Shown here: piece after piece, positions 34,773 through 47,860 of the stretch | Layout: every line of letters begins with the position of its first letter | How positions within the stretch are numbered: position 1 is the first letter of the stretch | Assembly (NCBI GenBank): GCA_022410635.1 | Contig: JAJVDF010000378.1 | Coordinates: forward strand, 1,229,729 to 1,293,728 | Source: Tretioscincus oriximinensis | Taxonomy: Eukaryota > Chordata > Lepidosauria > Squamata > Gymnophthalmidae | Direction: 5' to 3' | Length of the DNA stretch: 64,000 bases | Position numbers and translations under genes: made by a program | The notes under the pieces: generated by a model | What the model was told of the DNA's origin: nothing | What the model saw: the letters and a program-made list of their open reading frames with translations, nothing else | The model's database searches: none

Positions 34773-34985
34773 TAGGAAATTCTCCTGAGGCAAAGAGGAG
34801 GCAGAGAGAGCCGCGTTCTACTGGCCCCATTCATACGGAGCATAGTTCTGGGTAACATTTTGGGACAGAGCTTGGCCATCCACATCCCAAAATGTCCCAA
34901 AATGTTACCCAGAACTAGGCTCCATGTGGATGGGGCCAGCAGAATGTGGCCATCTCCGCCTCTTCTTTGCTTCGGGAGAATTTCC
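34773..34985. mobile_element. Foldback 2
   Basis: Arms AGGAAATTCTCCTGAGGC...CATAGTTCTGGGTAACATTTTGG and the complement (CCAAAATGTTACCCAGAACTA...GGGAGAATTTCCT) are about 95 bases each. It directly abuts foldback 1. Confidence 0.7.
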
Positions 34986-35225
34986 TCTAGCCAGGACTCC
35001 ACCTGCTTTTAGGGGCTGCTGATGACAGATTGGCTTCAAGGAGGAGGCAAACAATCCTCCAACAATGGCAGCAGCAGCCCCCAAAAGCAGGCAGGGGGGC
35101 ATTTGTGCACGAGATTGCTATATTCCAGAATATAGCTTTGTGGTGTGCACAGACACGTGATTGCTATATTCCAGAATATTGCTTTATTCCGGTTTTTAGC
35201 TCGTCCTGTGAATGCAGCCTTAGTT
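34986..35225. repeat. Short direct repeats at the edge of the foldback cluster
   Basis: GATTGCTATATTCCAGAATAT occurs twice, 46 bases apart (from about 35113 and 35159). TCCTGTGAATGCAGCCT at about 35204-35220 mirrors AGGCTGCATCCACAGGA at 34594, so the whole 34594-35220 block could be one composite element. Confidence 0.5.
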
Positions 35226-36006
35226 GAAGTTGTTACTAAATTTTGTGATAATGCAGCCAAAAACTATTTTATAAGCAATGTGTAAGCTACATCCTAAAAA
35301 TGTCAATTGAATTAATGACTTTCCAGGTTTTGGGAAGCCAAGTATAATATAAAATAGCAGCTTTTGTACCTCTGAAATGACCAGAGACTTCACAGCAGCA
35401 AGTGATGGGTCAGGCTATAATCAAAAATATTTCCTTGAGCTTATCAAGTTTTGCAGGCAAAACCACAGTTCAGAGAAATCACTATGAGGTTTTCCGATGA
35501 GGCCTTTTTATCCTACCCCACTCTCCTTTGACTAGGAAGACTTCCATTAACATATTACTAACTTTAAAGAGGCAAAAATTCCATTAGACTACCAGGGTCT
35601 CTGGCAGGTGGCCAAATGTTGGTCTGCATCTTCTCTTTGATGGCACTGAATGACATTTTAATTCAGATCACATCAAACAAACTCTTTCTCATTATCAAAG
35701 GCAAACTCACTGACCAGACCACCACACAGTTCAAGCCTGGAAAATTTAAGACACTAATTGTCTATTAAATCAAGCATTGTGCTCTATGCTTGTGGGAAAC
35801 TCACATGCCAACTTGAATGTAAAGTCAATTGTGTATGACCAGATAATACCACCTACTAAAGGGATTTGAGGTGCATAGAGAAATTTCAGTTGCCCTCTAT
35901 AATGCAAAACATTTAGTGCCCAGACCATGACACATAGGTTGCTTCTTCAACAACAAATCCATGCCCATGTGATAAAAAATGCTGTGCCTGGACCTACTCA
36001 CAGAGG
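35226..36006. other. No recognised feature
   Basis: No gene signal. Confidence 0.4.
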
Positions 36007-36295
36007 GTAAGATGAACTGGGATTTTATACCCTGCTTTTCTCACCAGAAGAGTTACAAGGCTATTTTTTTGCCCAAAGACTTACATTCTATCTTTCTCAC
36101 CAGGCTGTGGTGGTTCCCATTTATCTAGTTGCAATCAGCTGCAATTTCTTGCTATTTTTACTTTTGAATAGCTGGGCTGACTCGACTTACAGGCTAGTGG
36201 AAAGTGTTCACCCATCTCCATGTCCAACACAGGGCTTCAAACCCAATCTCTCAGATGAGAGGCTGTCTCCTTAGCAACTGAGCCATTCGTGCCTG
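36007..36295 (-). mobile_element. tRNA-derived SINE, near full length
   Basis: Minus-strand head GCACGAATGGCTCAGTTGCT has an A-box-like TGGCTCAGTTG. TTGGGTTTGAAGCCCTGTG carries a B-box-like GGTTTGAAGCC. The body includes CTAGCCTGTAAGTCGAGTCA and CACCACAGCCTGGTGAGAAA; the 3' part is AAAAGCAGGGTATAAAATCC. Collinear with 19675-19992. It is a retroposed SINE, not a functional tRNA gene. Confidence 0.8.
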
Positions 36296-38195
36296 CTTAA
36301 GTAACAATAACAAACAACAATAAAGCATAATATTACACAGGTATATTTAACAAAGGGGAACAAAAGACCGTAAAGGTAAAAGCACGGGCCATGTAATTAA
36401 AATGTCTTTTTTAAAAACTTTATAAAGAACGGAGGAATCCAAGGAGAAAGGAACTTTTCTCTCAACACAGGAAAGCTGGTTTCATCTGTAGAGGAATGCA
36501 GCTGGGCCTCTCCATTCTGCTATTTCTCCCTTTTGATCTCTGTGGGGCTCCAGAAAAGATAAAGGAACCTAAATACAAAATTCTGAGGAGCAATTGAGCA
36601 TATCTTCTTCCTTGGCTCAGAAACTGGCACATGATGGGCAGGATGGTCTTCGTGATGACCTCATTCTGTTCACTGTCTACAGGAGATGGGATCTTGGGTT
36701 CCACCTGTTCTTTTGAGACATTATCTTTTATATCCCTCAACCCCATCCCTTCTGCATCTTTGGATCCTTTCTGTTTTCTTTTGGTCAGAATCTTTTTTGT
36801 NTGTGGTCCATTACCTTTGCTGTCTTTTGAGACAGGTTAAGCCACATAGATCTGATTCTGTTTCTGCTGAATGGATCACAGTCTAGAAACCTTGCTGGCA
36901 TTGCTCGACACTGCAACTGCTTTCTCATCTTTGATCTTGTGACTCGGGGAGGAGGCAGCAGTTCCTTCTCCTTTGCTTTGCTTGATATTGTGGCCTGAAA
37001 AGGTGTACTGTTACTATTTAATACTATTTGTTACATTGGATGTTGATGTATTGCTTACACTATTTTATTGCATTTGTTGTGGCCACTGTATTTTATTATT
37101 AATAAATGGGGGGAAATGAGTGGCACACCTGCTGGCACAAACTTCTGGTACCCTCTCCCCCCCAGGCCCCACATGTCCAGCCCACTATTGGTTCCATCAT
37201 AAAGTAATTCTAAAACTTTAATTTTGGCCTTCAAGACACAGGGAGCAGGAAATCTCCTCCCAAGCATTCTTCCTGCTCCTGGAACCTTCCATTACCACAT
37301 CTAAAACTTTAAAATTGTGTCACAAACCAAGGGTGAGAGGGAGGATCCAATTCCAGCACTCCTCCCCCCCATTCCTGCATCTGGGCTGATGACCATGTTT
37401 GTCTCCTTATAACTGTGTCTCTGAGATTTAGGCTATGATAAAATTCCCTGTGCTATCTCCTTTAGTGTATGAATTGCTTGAGTACATAGTCTGAAATATA
37501 TATATATATTCGAGTGAAACTGCCAATAGCAATAATAGGCAAACTGGTGAATCCTTCTGAATATGAAGTGGCTACCTGAATTTATCACAATCTGCCTAAC
37601 AAGTGTATTTTTCATTTAATTAACTTTCATGCAACTTTGTGCTATGACTTATGACTGTATTATTTTTCATATGAAAGAGTGTAAGAAAAAAGGCCTGCCT
37701 CTTTTATCAATTTATCTTCCTTCCCAACTGCAATTTCAAGGACAAAGAAGAAATGCTTATCCTGAGTCAAGTCCATGCAGAAGCCATGTTTAAAATTCAA
37801 ATAGACTGCATCTACATTATTTTTCATCTGTGATTTGAAGATTATGTTCTCCCAATTAATTTTTTTTCTAATTTGAAAACAGATTCAAATACAGTAAAGA
37901 AGGCACTATCTTTCCATATGTATTTCCCAAAGTCACAATAGTCCCTGAAGCCTCTGCAACTGGATTGTTGGCAAGGTGACTGTTATTCTCACAGTCAGCT
38001 TTTAAGCAAAAAACAGTAAATTTTACAAAATGAAACAGCTACAAACCCTGTGGTAGAATTGAGCTGGGTGTGACAAAACAAAGAGCCATGTAGCAGCAGG
38101 TCCAGCATAGTTGCATCTGCTAAATAATGCTATCAGCCAATCAGCATCAGACACGCACAACAAACAACTCTAAATTAGTTGCACCTGGCACAGTT
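36296..38195. other. No recognised feature
   Basis: No gene signal. A short AT dinucleotide run lies near 37497-37510. Confidence 0.4.
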
Positions 38196-39436
38196 AACTT
38201 CAAGTATTGGAAACTTGGAAAATATGGCGTCAGATTCAGAGAAAATTTAAAATGGATTGCTATAAAACTGCCTCATTAAAGATTATTAATAATAAAGGAG
38301 AAAAAAATTAGCAAAATATATACAGATGTTGAAAAGTAAAGGAATAAGAACTATTCAAGATTTATATGATAGCAGAGGGGTACCATGGACAATTGAGAGG
38401 TTCAGAGAGATGAGAGAAACACCACTGCAATGGATAACAGAAGCAGCAATATATAACTTTATAAATAAACCATTAATAATACAAAAAATGAGAGAGGCAT
38501 TATCGGATTATGAAAAATTAATATATAAAAAAATACAAGGAGAGAAATCATTAGTAGGAATATTATATAGGATAATAATTAAAGATAGATACAAGAATTA
38601 TGATAGTATAAAACAAAGGTGGATACAAGATTTAGAAATGACTGATGAAAATTGGGAAGCGTGGAGAAAAGAGTTTCTTTTAATTAAGTATAATAAGTTC
38701 AGGGAAGGGGAATTGAAATTAATGACAAGTTGTATAGGACTCCTAGTCAATTATCACATATGCTTAATATATCACCATTATGTTGGCATTGTGGTATAGA
38801 TATAGGGACTTATATGCATATGTGGTTTGAATGCAGAGAAGTTAAGAAGTTTTGGGAAGAGATTACAGGGGAACTTACAAATATACTTCAGGTCAATATT
38901 CCTGTTGTGAAAGAGGTCCTTATTGGAAATATGAACTTAAGACAGTTAGGGAGGGAAAATGTATATATACTCAAGCAAGGGATAAGGGCAGCCCATATTC
39001 AGATAGAAAGAGGATGGAAGGACAAAGACAAATGGACCCAGGAAGCCTGGTACGATTATATGGCAGAAATTGTACTCTTTGACTTTTTAAGGGAAAGAAG
39101 ACTAAAAAGATTGGGAATTTTATCCCGTCCAATATGGGAGGTAAAGTGGAGAGCCTTCATTTCCCATGTGATATTTCACAAGATGTATTCACCCACGGCA
39201 TTTATAATATACTGGATTTTGGATTTGAAAAGAATTACCTAAGAATTTGTTGGATATCCTCAAGTAGGGGGGGGGAGGGAAGGGGAGCACATTTTGGTGT
39301 GGTGGTGGTATTTTCTTTTATTGTATGACATGTATTGAGTGATTGTTGGATTCAACATATATATGTGTGAAATTGTGTATTGTCATACTTATATATACCA
39401 ATAAAAATCTATTATAAAAAAAAAACTTCAAGTATT
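38196..39436 (+). mobile_element. 5'-truncated L1 insertion with target duplication
   Basis: The element is 38209-39423. AACTTCAAGTATT flanks it exactly (38196-38208 and 39424-39436), and the 3' end is AATAAAAATCTATT then an A run. It encodes the ORF2 C-terminus in two frames: 38326-38799 (thumb and beyond), then 38730-39242 after a frameshift near 38730. The second carries the L1 C-terminal cysteine motif CWHC...HMWFEC (C-x2-C-x8-H-x4-C) followed by KKFWEEI. The 3' UTR has a run of nine G's, like the L1 at 51140. No endonuclease or catalytic palm remains, so it is inactive. Confidence 0.9.
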
Positions 39437-39494
39437 AACTCATGTTCAACTTTTAAAGGGGTTCAAGCACTTTTCAAATATTATACTTTTTTCA

Positions 39495-40909
39495 GGTAAT
39501 GCCGGAGCCAATACCTAAAATAATAATTAATAAATGGAATAAAAAGATATCAGACCGGTTACAAGGAACCAGAAAAAGAAGAATCAAACAAGACTTCTTA
39601 TGTTCTCGACATTCAGGAGCATGGGGATTACCTAATTTTACTTTATATTATGATTCATTATATTTATCACGGTGTTTAGATATGGAATATAATTTTGAAT
39701 CAGGTCGAAAAGGAAATGCACAGCCTCCAAAAAATATCTATACTTGTAAATAAATGAGATAAACAAAAAATATCAAATATATATGGACCAACAAAAGTAA
39801 TGCTTGAAGTCTGTAAACGCTGGCAGTCTAAGCTTTGTATTAGGTCATCTACATTAGACACTTTACTGTCAATGAATAGTAATGAATCAATTATAACAAA
39901 GGGACTCTACGAAAGATTAATAAATGAAAATAAATCAATTATAGAAAATTTATTTAATAATGATGGATCTCCATTTCGAGTACAAGAAATAATAACGATA
40001 CTAGGTGGAAACAAATGGTTATCAGCACAGGCAATAAGAAATTATATCAACCAACCCAATATTATTGAACTAAATAATACTCAATATAATGAATGGGGAA
40101 AAGTAATTAAATGTGCAATACAAAAAAAGAAAGGAATTATTGGTATTATACATAAATTACTGAACAATAAAAAATGAAAATTTAAAGAATTAGTGATACA
40201 AAAATGGAGCAAGATGAATATACAGAATATTTTTGTTAATCAATATATTATCAATATAAAATTGACAAAATTTAATAAATTAATGGAATTTTATATTAAA
40301 TTTATCATATACTTATATAAAATCCTGATTCAACCAACCCATATTAAATACGACATCTCCCCATATTGTTGGCACTGCAATCTATCTTTGGGAAATTATT
40401 TGCACATATAGTAGCAATGCCACAAGGTACAGAAAATAATTGATGTAATAATGGGGCAAACTAATATCTGGACAATAGAAAAATAGGTTTTTTATGGATT
40501 ACAATACCTTAGGTATTGTATTTGTGCTTAATTGCCACTGCTTTATTAACAAGGACACTTTGATAGAAAGATTCGACAAAATGGACAATTTGGAACTGGA
40601 TAAGATACGTAATAGAAGTAATGAAATTCAATCTGATAAACGAAAAAAGAAAACACCATTTAGGACTAATAGGCACTCTTGAAAATAAACAAATGGAATA
40701 AATTAATCAGGTATATGCAGGGGAGAGGTTCAGGTTCGGTTTGGGATATGACTGTAATCAAGCTCAACCACAGGGAGGAGGGTAGGTTTACTTTATTCTA
40801 CTTTTTTTTTTGTATTGTTGTGTTTTGGAAAGCAGATTGTAAATTATTTGGATATTGTTTCAAAATGTAATTTAAGTTTATATTAACAATAAAACTTAAA
40901 AAAAAATCA
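39495..40909 (+). pseudogene. Second, older L1 3' fragment
   Basis: Directly downstream of the first L1 and in the same direction. Frames: 39499-39753 (KIIINKWNKK, SGAWGLPNFTLYY, an L1 thumb-like stretch), 39800-40177, then 40193-40411 ending CWHCNLSLGNYLHI, the start of the C-terminal cysteine motif. The gap around 39750-39800 and the stops show decay. The 3' end is AATAAAACTTAAAAAAAAA at 40890-40909. A different subfamily from 38209 judging by sequence. No target duplication was found. Confidence 0.8.
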
Positions 40910-40939
40910 CACAAATGGAATGTCTGTTGCCCAAAAGTA

Positions 40940-41085
40940 ATTAAGAGAACTAAGCTAGAACTCAGGAGTATCTTAGTTCAAATCCCTGCTGTACCATGAA
41001 AGCTCATTAAATCTTCCAGCCATGAGCAAAATAGATACAGTCATTCACAAGCACCTTGGGGAAAGAAAAAGTTTAAAGAATAAAT
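40940..41085 (+). mobile_element. MIR-like SINE fragment
   Basis: CTTAGTTCAAATCCCTGCTG (B-box-like) then TACCATGAAAGCTCATTAAA and, later, CACCTTGGGGAAAGAAAAAG. Fits the head of the MIR-like SINE whose core is at 21735. Confidence 0.45.
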
Positions 41086-41847
41086 CTGATAGAAAAACCA
41101 GAGACTGTTTTTGCTCAAAAACTGAAAATTCCTATCGGTCACTATATCAGTAATGAAAGCAAAGCTGACATGTAAGCTGCTATATGGCTTATCTAGTTAG
41201 ATCAAATCTGTAACCAAAGAATTAAACAATTTTCTTGAGAAATATCTTAAATAACTTCAACAGCACTCCAAACTCAGTGATCTTCCTGGAAACCAACAAC
41301 TGCCTTTACTGCTTAGAATTGCGCAGTTAAATTTTGATCAAGATCCATATTTTCCAATATATTAAGGGTTTCCTATTACAGCTGTCATAAAATGCAACTT
41401 CATGATATAGAGCCATTGCGCATTTATAGTACAGATTCATTGATAACAAACATTAATGTTGATATTTCTATGGATTTTTTTTCACATGGACTCAACTATT
41501 TAGTATTGGTAGTAAAGCAATGACCTAAAAATATTTCTAGTTAAGAGTTTCTATCAGACTTGAATTTCTCTTGTCCTCCATTATTATTTGGCCTGCCATT
41601 TTTACCTTATAGTATAATAATAGATATGTGGGAGAGTTCAATATTCCGAGGTATAATCACAATGATAGGGCTTGGAAAGTTGGCAGCCTCCAGAGATGGC
41701 AGGGCTCAGACCTTTGGCATCCTCCAGAATCCTGGGTTGGAAACTGGCTAAATGAAAGAAAACAAAAGGAAGTAATACATGGACAGTTCTCTGGGTTGAA
41801 AGATATGAAAAGTGTGATATCCTGTGGTTCTGTACTGGTGACCCAGT
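41086..41847. other. No recognised feature
   Basis: AT-rich, with no gene signal. Confidence 0.4.
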
Positions 41848-41985
41848 ACTGGGAGGGAAAGTAAAGAAGGAAAGAAAGAAGGAAGGAGGAAGGAAGGAAA
41901 GGAAAGTGAAAAGAAAAGAAGGAAAGAAAGAAGTAGCAAGTGAAAAAAGGGAATTGAGGGGGAAAGGGAGGGAGTGGGTGGAGGC
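41848..41985 (+). repeat. Purine-rich (GAAA/GGAA) tract
   Basis: AAAGAAGGAAAGAAAGAAGG and similar for about 135 bases with few pyrimidines. It explains the long S/L/F/P-rich minus-strand frames at 41638-42287, which I do not regard as genes. Confidence 0.85.
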
Positions 41986-43487
41986 AATGATAGGAGCAAG
42001 GGGCAGTTCGTTAATAACCATATTAACGAACTGCAGACACTGCTTTGGTCAAGGTCAACTGAATGTACATCCCATACATATAGTACATTATTCAGGAAAT
42101 ATAAAGATATTCCAATGAATTTAAGGCTTGGTTTGTGTTTACCTGCCTTAATCCACTTTAGTAAAAGTAGATTAGCTTGATTTGCATTAAACCCTTTATG
42201 CACAGGCAGATTTAAAGTGATGTTGCTTCCATCATACCAAAAATCGTGAGTGAGGATGAGCCCTAATAGCTCTGTAGAGTTCTTCAAGGTTTCATTTAAT
42301 TTTTATATTGTGATAAAACCATCTACTTGAAGTTTTAAAGGGAAGCTTGACTTTTGACAGGGCTGCAATAAGAAAATCAACATGAGCAAGAAAGTGAGGG
42401 GAGAATTTCAATAGTATATATGCCAAGGACCAGCATAATAAGTATGCCGACTAGCATACGCTTTTGATGTATTTACAGTAGGTTTATTAGCATTCAGGTC
42501 TTGGTAAAATACATCCTAAGAAATGCCTAAAAGATTAGAATTTTATAATCTACAGGTTTCATCTCAACCCAAAGTATATTTTGCTGAGTGCTACAGTTTG
42601 GTTTCTTTCTAAAAATCAAGTATAGATTGAAATTTCCACTTTCGATTAAACATCCTCAACATGCTGGGCAGAAACCACAAAACCATGAATCACCTCTTGG
42701 TCCACCTCTGAGTGGACAACAGAGCAAGTGAATATCATATTTCAGTTTCTTATATGAAATGGAACAATACTTGCTGCCTATAGGCTGAAATATTACTTTC
42801 AGTTTTATTAATCATCTTCAATCTTTTGATCTTCCACCATTTGCATCATCAGTCATGGATGATAGTGTGTCAGTTACATTCTAGAGTTTTCTGTAGTAAT
42901 TTCTCTTCTTCACTGAGGTTCAGAATCTACTAAAGCATCACAAGGTACAAAACAAATCTAAGAAAATCCTATGTTCATGGAATGTTCAGATTATAGAAGT
43001 TTTAAGGGATTGTTATTCCAATTACAGTTTCTACTCCAGAGTTTAAATCAGGAAACTAAAAACTGGGACTATTTTTTCTGATACCTCCCCACCCCCAAGT
43101 AAAGAAAAAAAAAACCCAGCATGCATAACTCCAGGATTTTACTATGTTTCCTGACACCAGTTAAATTCTTCTTCATAAGATGCAAGTAGGGGTAGCATAA
43201 CAAGCTAATGAATGATATTATGCTTCCTGATTGTTTGTTGGAAGTTTTTGTGAAAATGCTTGTACTGGCTTCTCTTCATCTATTATCAGATACGATTTTC
43301 CATGCAATCTGAAGCTCCCACATGAGAACAGAATTGAGTTTTCATAAACATTTCAATTATAAAATGTTTTCTGTTGCAAAACAGAGCAACCTTTCTAGAG
43401 GAATGCCAGCAATTTGAATATTAGAGAACATCCACCATCAGAATGTCCATTCACTAACCTCCAGGCTGCATTGTGCTATCAAATGGA
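41986..43487. other. No recognised feature
   Basis: No gene signal. Confidence 0.4.
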
Positions 43488-43640
43488 AGAAGGAAGAGAA
43501 AGAGAAGAAGCGACACCTTGTGAGGTGGGGCTGAGCGGGAGCTCTGAAGAACTGTGACTAGCCCAAGGTCATCCAGCTGGCTTCATGGAGGAGTGCAGAA
43601 TCAAACCAGGAAACTTCCAGATAAGAGACTGGGACCTTTT
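43488..43640 (-). mobile_element. MIR-like SINE
   Basis: Minus-strand text: TGGTTTGATTCTGCACTCCT, ATGAAGCCAGCTGGATGACC, TTGGGCTAGTCACAGTTCTT and CTCAGCCCCACCTCACAAGG. Same family as 21735 and 61225, in opposite orientation, with a pyrimidine-rich end. Confidence 0.65.
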
Positions 43641-43971
43641 AAAATGGAATGGAAAAAGGAAATAAAAGCTCCAAATTGAAAATGGACTGAGGGATAAAAA
43701 TGCAGCCAAACCTACCTCAGCATCTACTTCAGGTCTCAGTCCCCATTTTAGATTTGAGCACAGTAGTGAGTGCTCAAATCTGCCCCACAGGAAGCCTTCC
43801 AGGAAGGGAGGGGGATGCAGCAAACAGCTGAGTAAATGTCAACTAAAGAGTCCTCCACCCCTTGCTTGTTTGGCTCTTCGCAGTTTGAGGCTAAGAACAG
43901 GGGTTTGCACTGGAGTAGGAAGCAAGGGTGGCAGCCGAAATCGGGGAGGAGGCATCCATGAGCAACTTTAA

Positions 43972-44050
43972 TCTTTTCTCCCTCCTCCTCCCTCCATCTC
44001 TGCCCTCCCTCCTTTCCTTCCTTCCTTCTTTACACCCATCCTTCCCTCCC
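43972..44050 (+). repeat. Pyrimidine-rich simple repeat
   Basis: CTCCCTCCTCCTCCCTCCAT and CCTTTCCTTCCTTCCTTC over about 80 bases. Confidence 0.8.
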
Positions 44051-45114
44051 ATTGACTGATCACTGATGAGCAGCTGAGGGGAGACAGATGGACAGGGGCA
44101 AGCGTCAACTTCAGTAACAGGAAGAACCTGTTTTTCCAGAGGAGGGAGGGAAGTAGCTGAGCTAGGAGGGAATTCCAAACAAAAGATTCACTCTCTCTCG
44201 CTTTTGTTGTCTAATCGCCATTGTCAGAGTTCAGGTGGCATGAATTATAAAAAGCAGCAGTGGCGACACAATTTCACCATGAACTGCAGAGCAGAAACAT
44301 GTGATGTGCGTTTAGAACCATGCTGCAGCATTTCCAAGCCTGGTTTTATGGTAGCACAGTCCAAACGGTGGACTTTGGATTCAGAGTTGTGCATGTGTTA
44401 ATGGGCAATACGTCTGCAGCCTGACCATCTAACTACAACACCAAACTAACTCTTTATATACAGCTTCACTAGGCCATTTTAAGAACTCACTAGTACACAC
44501 TGTCTGCATAGGACTAGTGCTAAACCAAATCAAACATGTGCTAAGAACTCCCTAAAGTGGATTAGTGGTAGACAAAATTAACTGGATTTATATACATGCT
44601 ACCACTGCTTAATCTGGATTAAATCATGACACATATGCCTGTAGAACTGATTTGTGTGTTCATGCAAGCAGCTGCATGAACCATTTGGACAATGCAGCAG
44701 ACTAACCTTCAGATCTTTTCCACATCACATTCAAAACTGGAGAATGCTGGCTGTTACTGCTAACTTCAAAGCTTCTCTGAGGCAAGCTGACTACCATTTA
44801 GGCTAGGCAGATAACAACAGATCCATCTGAATTTGAATGATGGGAAACTGGGTGAATGCAGAGGTCCCTGTTGTATTATCAGAAGCTGCTATCATATCTG
44901 CATTAGCAATGTGTTGTCTCACTTCGAAAGCAGTTCAGCCTGCTTGGTGCAGATGCACATTGTGCAGCTGATGTGGCACAAATTAACGCAGATTCATTTT
45001 AGCAGATAAGACAGGTAAGAAAATAAATGGCCAATGTCTCTTGGAGAAGAATGTTTGATGCACAGCCTCTAAGCATAACCATTTGAGCGCAAGATAATAA
45101 ATTTTCTATCAGCC
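44051..45114. other. No firm feature
   Basis: 44500-44650 has repeated 'taatctggattaaa'-type words, also seen near 32700 and 59590, suggesting an unnamed MITE. No gene. Confidence 0.3.
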
Positions 45115-47860
45115 TTCTTTTTATACTTGATTGAATAATTCCCCTCTCCCTTGGAATAAGACCATTTTAACTGTTAGTGTAATGTTCTCGTTTAGTATCT
45201 TGTTTATTTCCTTTTGTATACTTATCCAAAAATCATGCGATTTTGGGCAGCTCCAGAATGTATGATAGTAGTCAGCTATAACTGGACACCCCTGCCAGCA
45301 ATGATTATTTGTATTTTGAGCAATATGTGCTATTTGTTGGGGAGTACAATGCCATTTATGCAATATTTTTAATTTTGCCACTTTCAATTAATTCATTTTC
45401 GCTTGATTTATATTTTTATAGTTTCCTTTAATTCTAATTGACTTATTGTAACTGAATTTGGCCATGTATTCATTATATCTGTAATTATTTCTTCTTTTTG
45501 CTGATTAATTATTGCATAAATTTCGGTTACTGTTTTTTTCTCATCTTTATTATCTTCCTAATGATTTTTTCTAATTGATTGTCCAGATTAATTATAAATG
45601 CTTTTGTTTGTGGATGTCTTATATAATTTGTTATTGCTCTAGCTTGTAGCCAGAGGGGTTGCCCTATCCAGTTTAGGAGTTCCTGTTGGGTAACAGGATT
45701 ATTTAGAAGGTTATATAATTGAAATATTATTGATATGCCCTTCGACTGAAGTTTTTTAATGCTAGCATCAAATTCTGTTTATTGGTCAGGTTTATGCCCC
45801 ATATTAATTGGTATTTGCCTTTATTATCAAACTGCAAACTTTATTTTTCTTGTCTTCCAGATTTTCATTAAGGGCTGAAGTGATTCCTGCCAGGATTGGA
45901 TCGTCGTATTAAGATGAGTTTGAAATATTATATCTTTATATTGTAATTTATTTAATTCTTTACTCATGGTTGTCCTTTTTTTTTATTAAAGTATTGCATT
46001 TCAATTAATTTTTTTAAGTGGAATGCATCATGTATTTTATGGATATCGGTGATTCCCCAACCTCCTTCTTTCTCGTTACCTAATTTTTTAGTCTGGGTTT
46101 TTTACCATTATTCCCCCATTTTAATATTTTATGTGTCCATTTTTTGAAAATTTTGGGTTGTAATGGAGTTAGAAGCATTTGAAATAGATATATCAATGAA
46201 GGCATTACAAACATTTTTATAGCTCTTATTTTACCTAGTCTTGATTGGTACTTTTTTCCAACTTCTCATAGTTTTTTTTACTTTACACTTTTACTTTATA
46301 TTGTAATTGCCTTTATTAATTTTGTCCAGATTCTTATATATCCAGACACCTAAAAAATTCATTCTTTTTAAGCCTAATGTTATGCCAGTGTCTCTCCATA
46401 TATTTAATGGTTCTGCCGGCTTAGTATTCAGGAACATGATTTCTGATTTTTCTTTATTGATTGGTAAGCCAGACATTTTTTGGAATTCTTCTAAAGTGTT
46501 TTGTATGTATCTTATCATTATCTGTGGCTGTGTTGTCATAATAATGGCATCATCCACAAACAGGCTTATACGATTTTCTGTTTGTCCTATCCTATATCCA
46601 TTCCAATTTACATCATTCCTAATCATATTTGCAAGTGTTTCTATGGCTAATATAAATAAAGCCAGAGATAGGGGACTCCCCTGTTTGGTACCATTTTTTA
46701 TTTCTATTTTTTCAGTCTAATTATTATTTACCTTTATTTTAGCTGTATTACCAGTATGTAGATTTTTTACAGTTGAGATGAATTTTTTGCCTAAGTTATA
46801 TTTTTCACATATTTTAATTAAATACTTATGACTGACCTTGTCAAAGGCTTTCATTACATCTAGTGTAAGTACAGCTAATTTATTATGGTTAATTTTAGCA
46901 TGATGCCATATAGTAATTATGTTTTTTATTGGGTCTCCTGTTTTTCTGCCTTTGATGAAGCCATACTGGTGCTCTTCTATATATACGGGTAATAATTTTG
47001 ATATTCTATTAGCTAAAATTTTCGTAAATATTTTATAAACTTCATTACATAATGTAATGGGATGATAAGACTTCGGCTCCAATGGTCTTTCCCTTGCTTA
47101 GGGAATATTATTATTTCAGTGTCTCTCCAAGACTGTGGGATTATTTGATGGTCATATATTTTATTAAATAAGTTCGTCAAATAAGGAGCCAGAATTCCAT
47201 GATAAGTTTTATAGTAATCAGTATTAAAGCCATCTGGGCCTGGCGATTTATTTGTTTTCATATTTTTATTATTTGAATTACTTCTTCTTGTTTAATTTTA
47301 TCATTTAAGATTTTTTTTGATTTTTTTTTTTGGGTTTCTGGGATGTTATCTAATTCTACTATACTATATTTATATAAATATTTATAAAAATTTTACGAAT
47401 CTGTTTTGTGTCTTTTACATGACCTTGGTCATCCTTCAATTGATTTACCTATTCCTTTTTCTTTTTCTTTTTTAATTCTTTCGCCATTTCATTCATTAAT
47501 TTACAGTTCCATGCCTGATTTATACTCTTAATGTTTATGTATTTTTTTAAGGATCTTTTATTATCTAATACTTCTAGCTCTCTTTTCTTTAGTTCTAAAT
47601 TTTGTTTGTCTATATTATTTTTTGTTGTTCTATTTGAGAAACTAATATTTATCTTCCCCTTTTCCATCTTTTTCTTATTCTAACTTCTAATTCTATGCAG
47701 TGGGCCCTTATAACTGCTTTACTAATGTCTCATAAAGTTATATCAACCCATTATCATTTATTGCAAAATAATTTTTTATTATTTGTGACAAAATTCTATT
47801 TTCTTGATCACTTAAGGTTATAACTTGATTGAAAAGGGATTTCTCTCTCCCACTTCTGAC
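45115..47860 (-). pseudogene. L1 LINE ORF2, long decayed copy
   Basis: Minus strand, from high to low coordinates. LWDISKAVIRAHCIE, typical of the stretch after the L1 endonuclease, is at about 47735-47690. A lysine-rich linker is at 47667-47449. NKSPGPDGFNTDYYK lies near 47255, LTLDVMKAFDKV (first catalytic Asp) near 46860, and FVDDAI (catalytic DD) near 46550, followed by INKEKSE. A thumb-like KKPRLKN and GGWGI stretch is at 46110-46050. The C-terminal cysteine motif CWQGC...HTFWSC is near 45290. Several frameshifts and stops break it. The endonuclease is missing at the 5' side and no poly(A) end is visible at 45115. Confidence 0.85.

Noticed and set aside
36225..36295. tRNA gene suggested by A- and B-box-like motifs
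   Set aside because: It is the head of a 290-bp SINE with a matching copy at 19675, and no cloverleaf with paired acceptor ends is evident.
41748..42287. 179-codon minus-strand frame
   Set aside because: Its C-terminal half is the translation of a purine-rich simple repeat and the rest has no domain.
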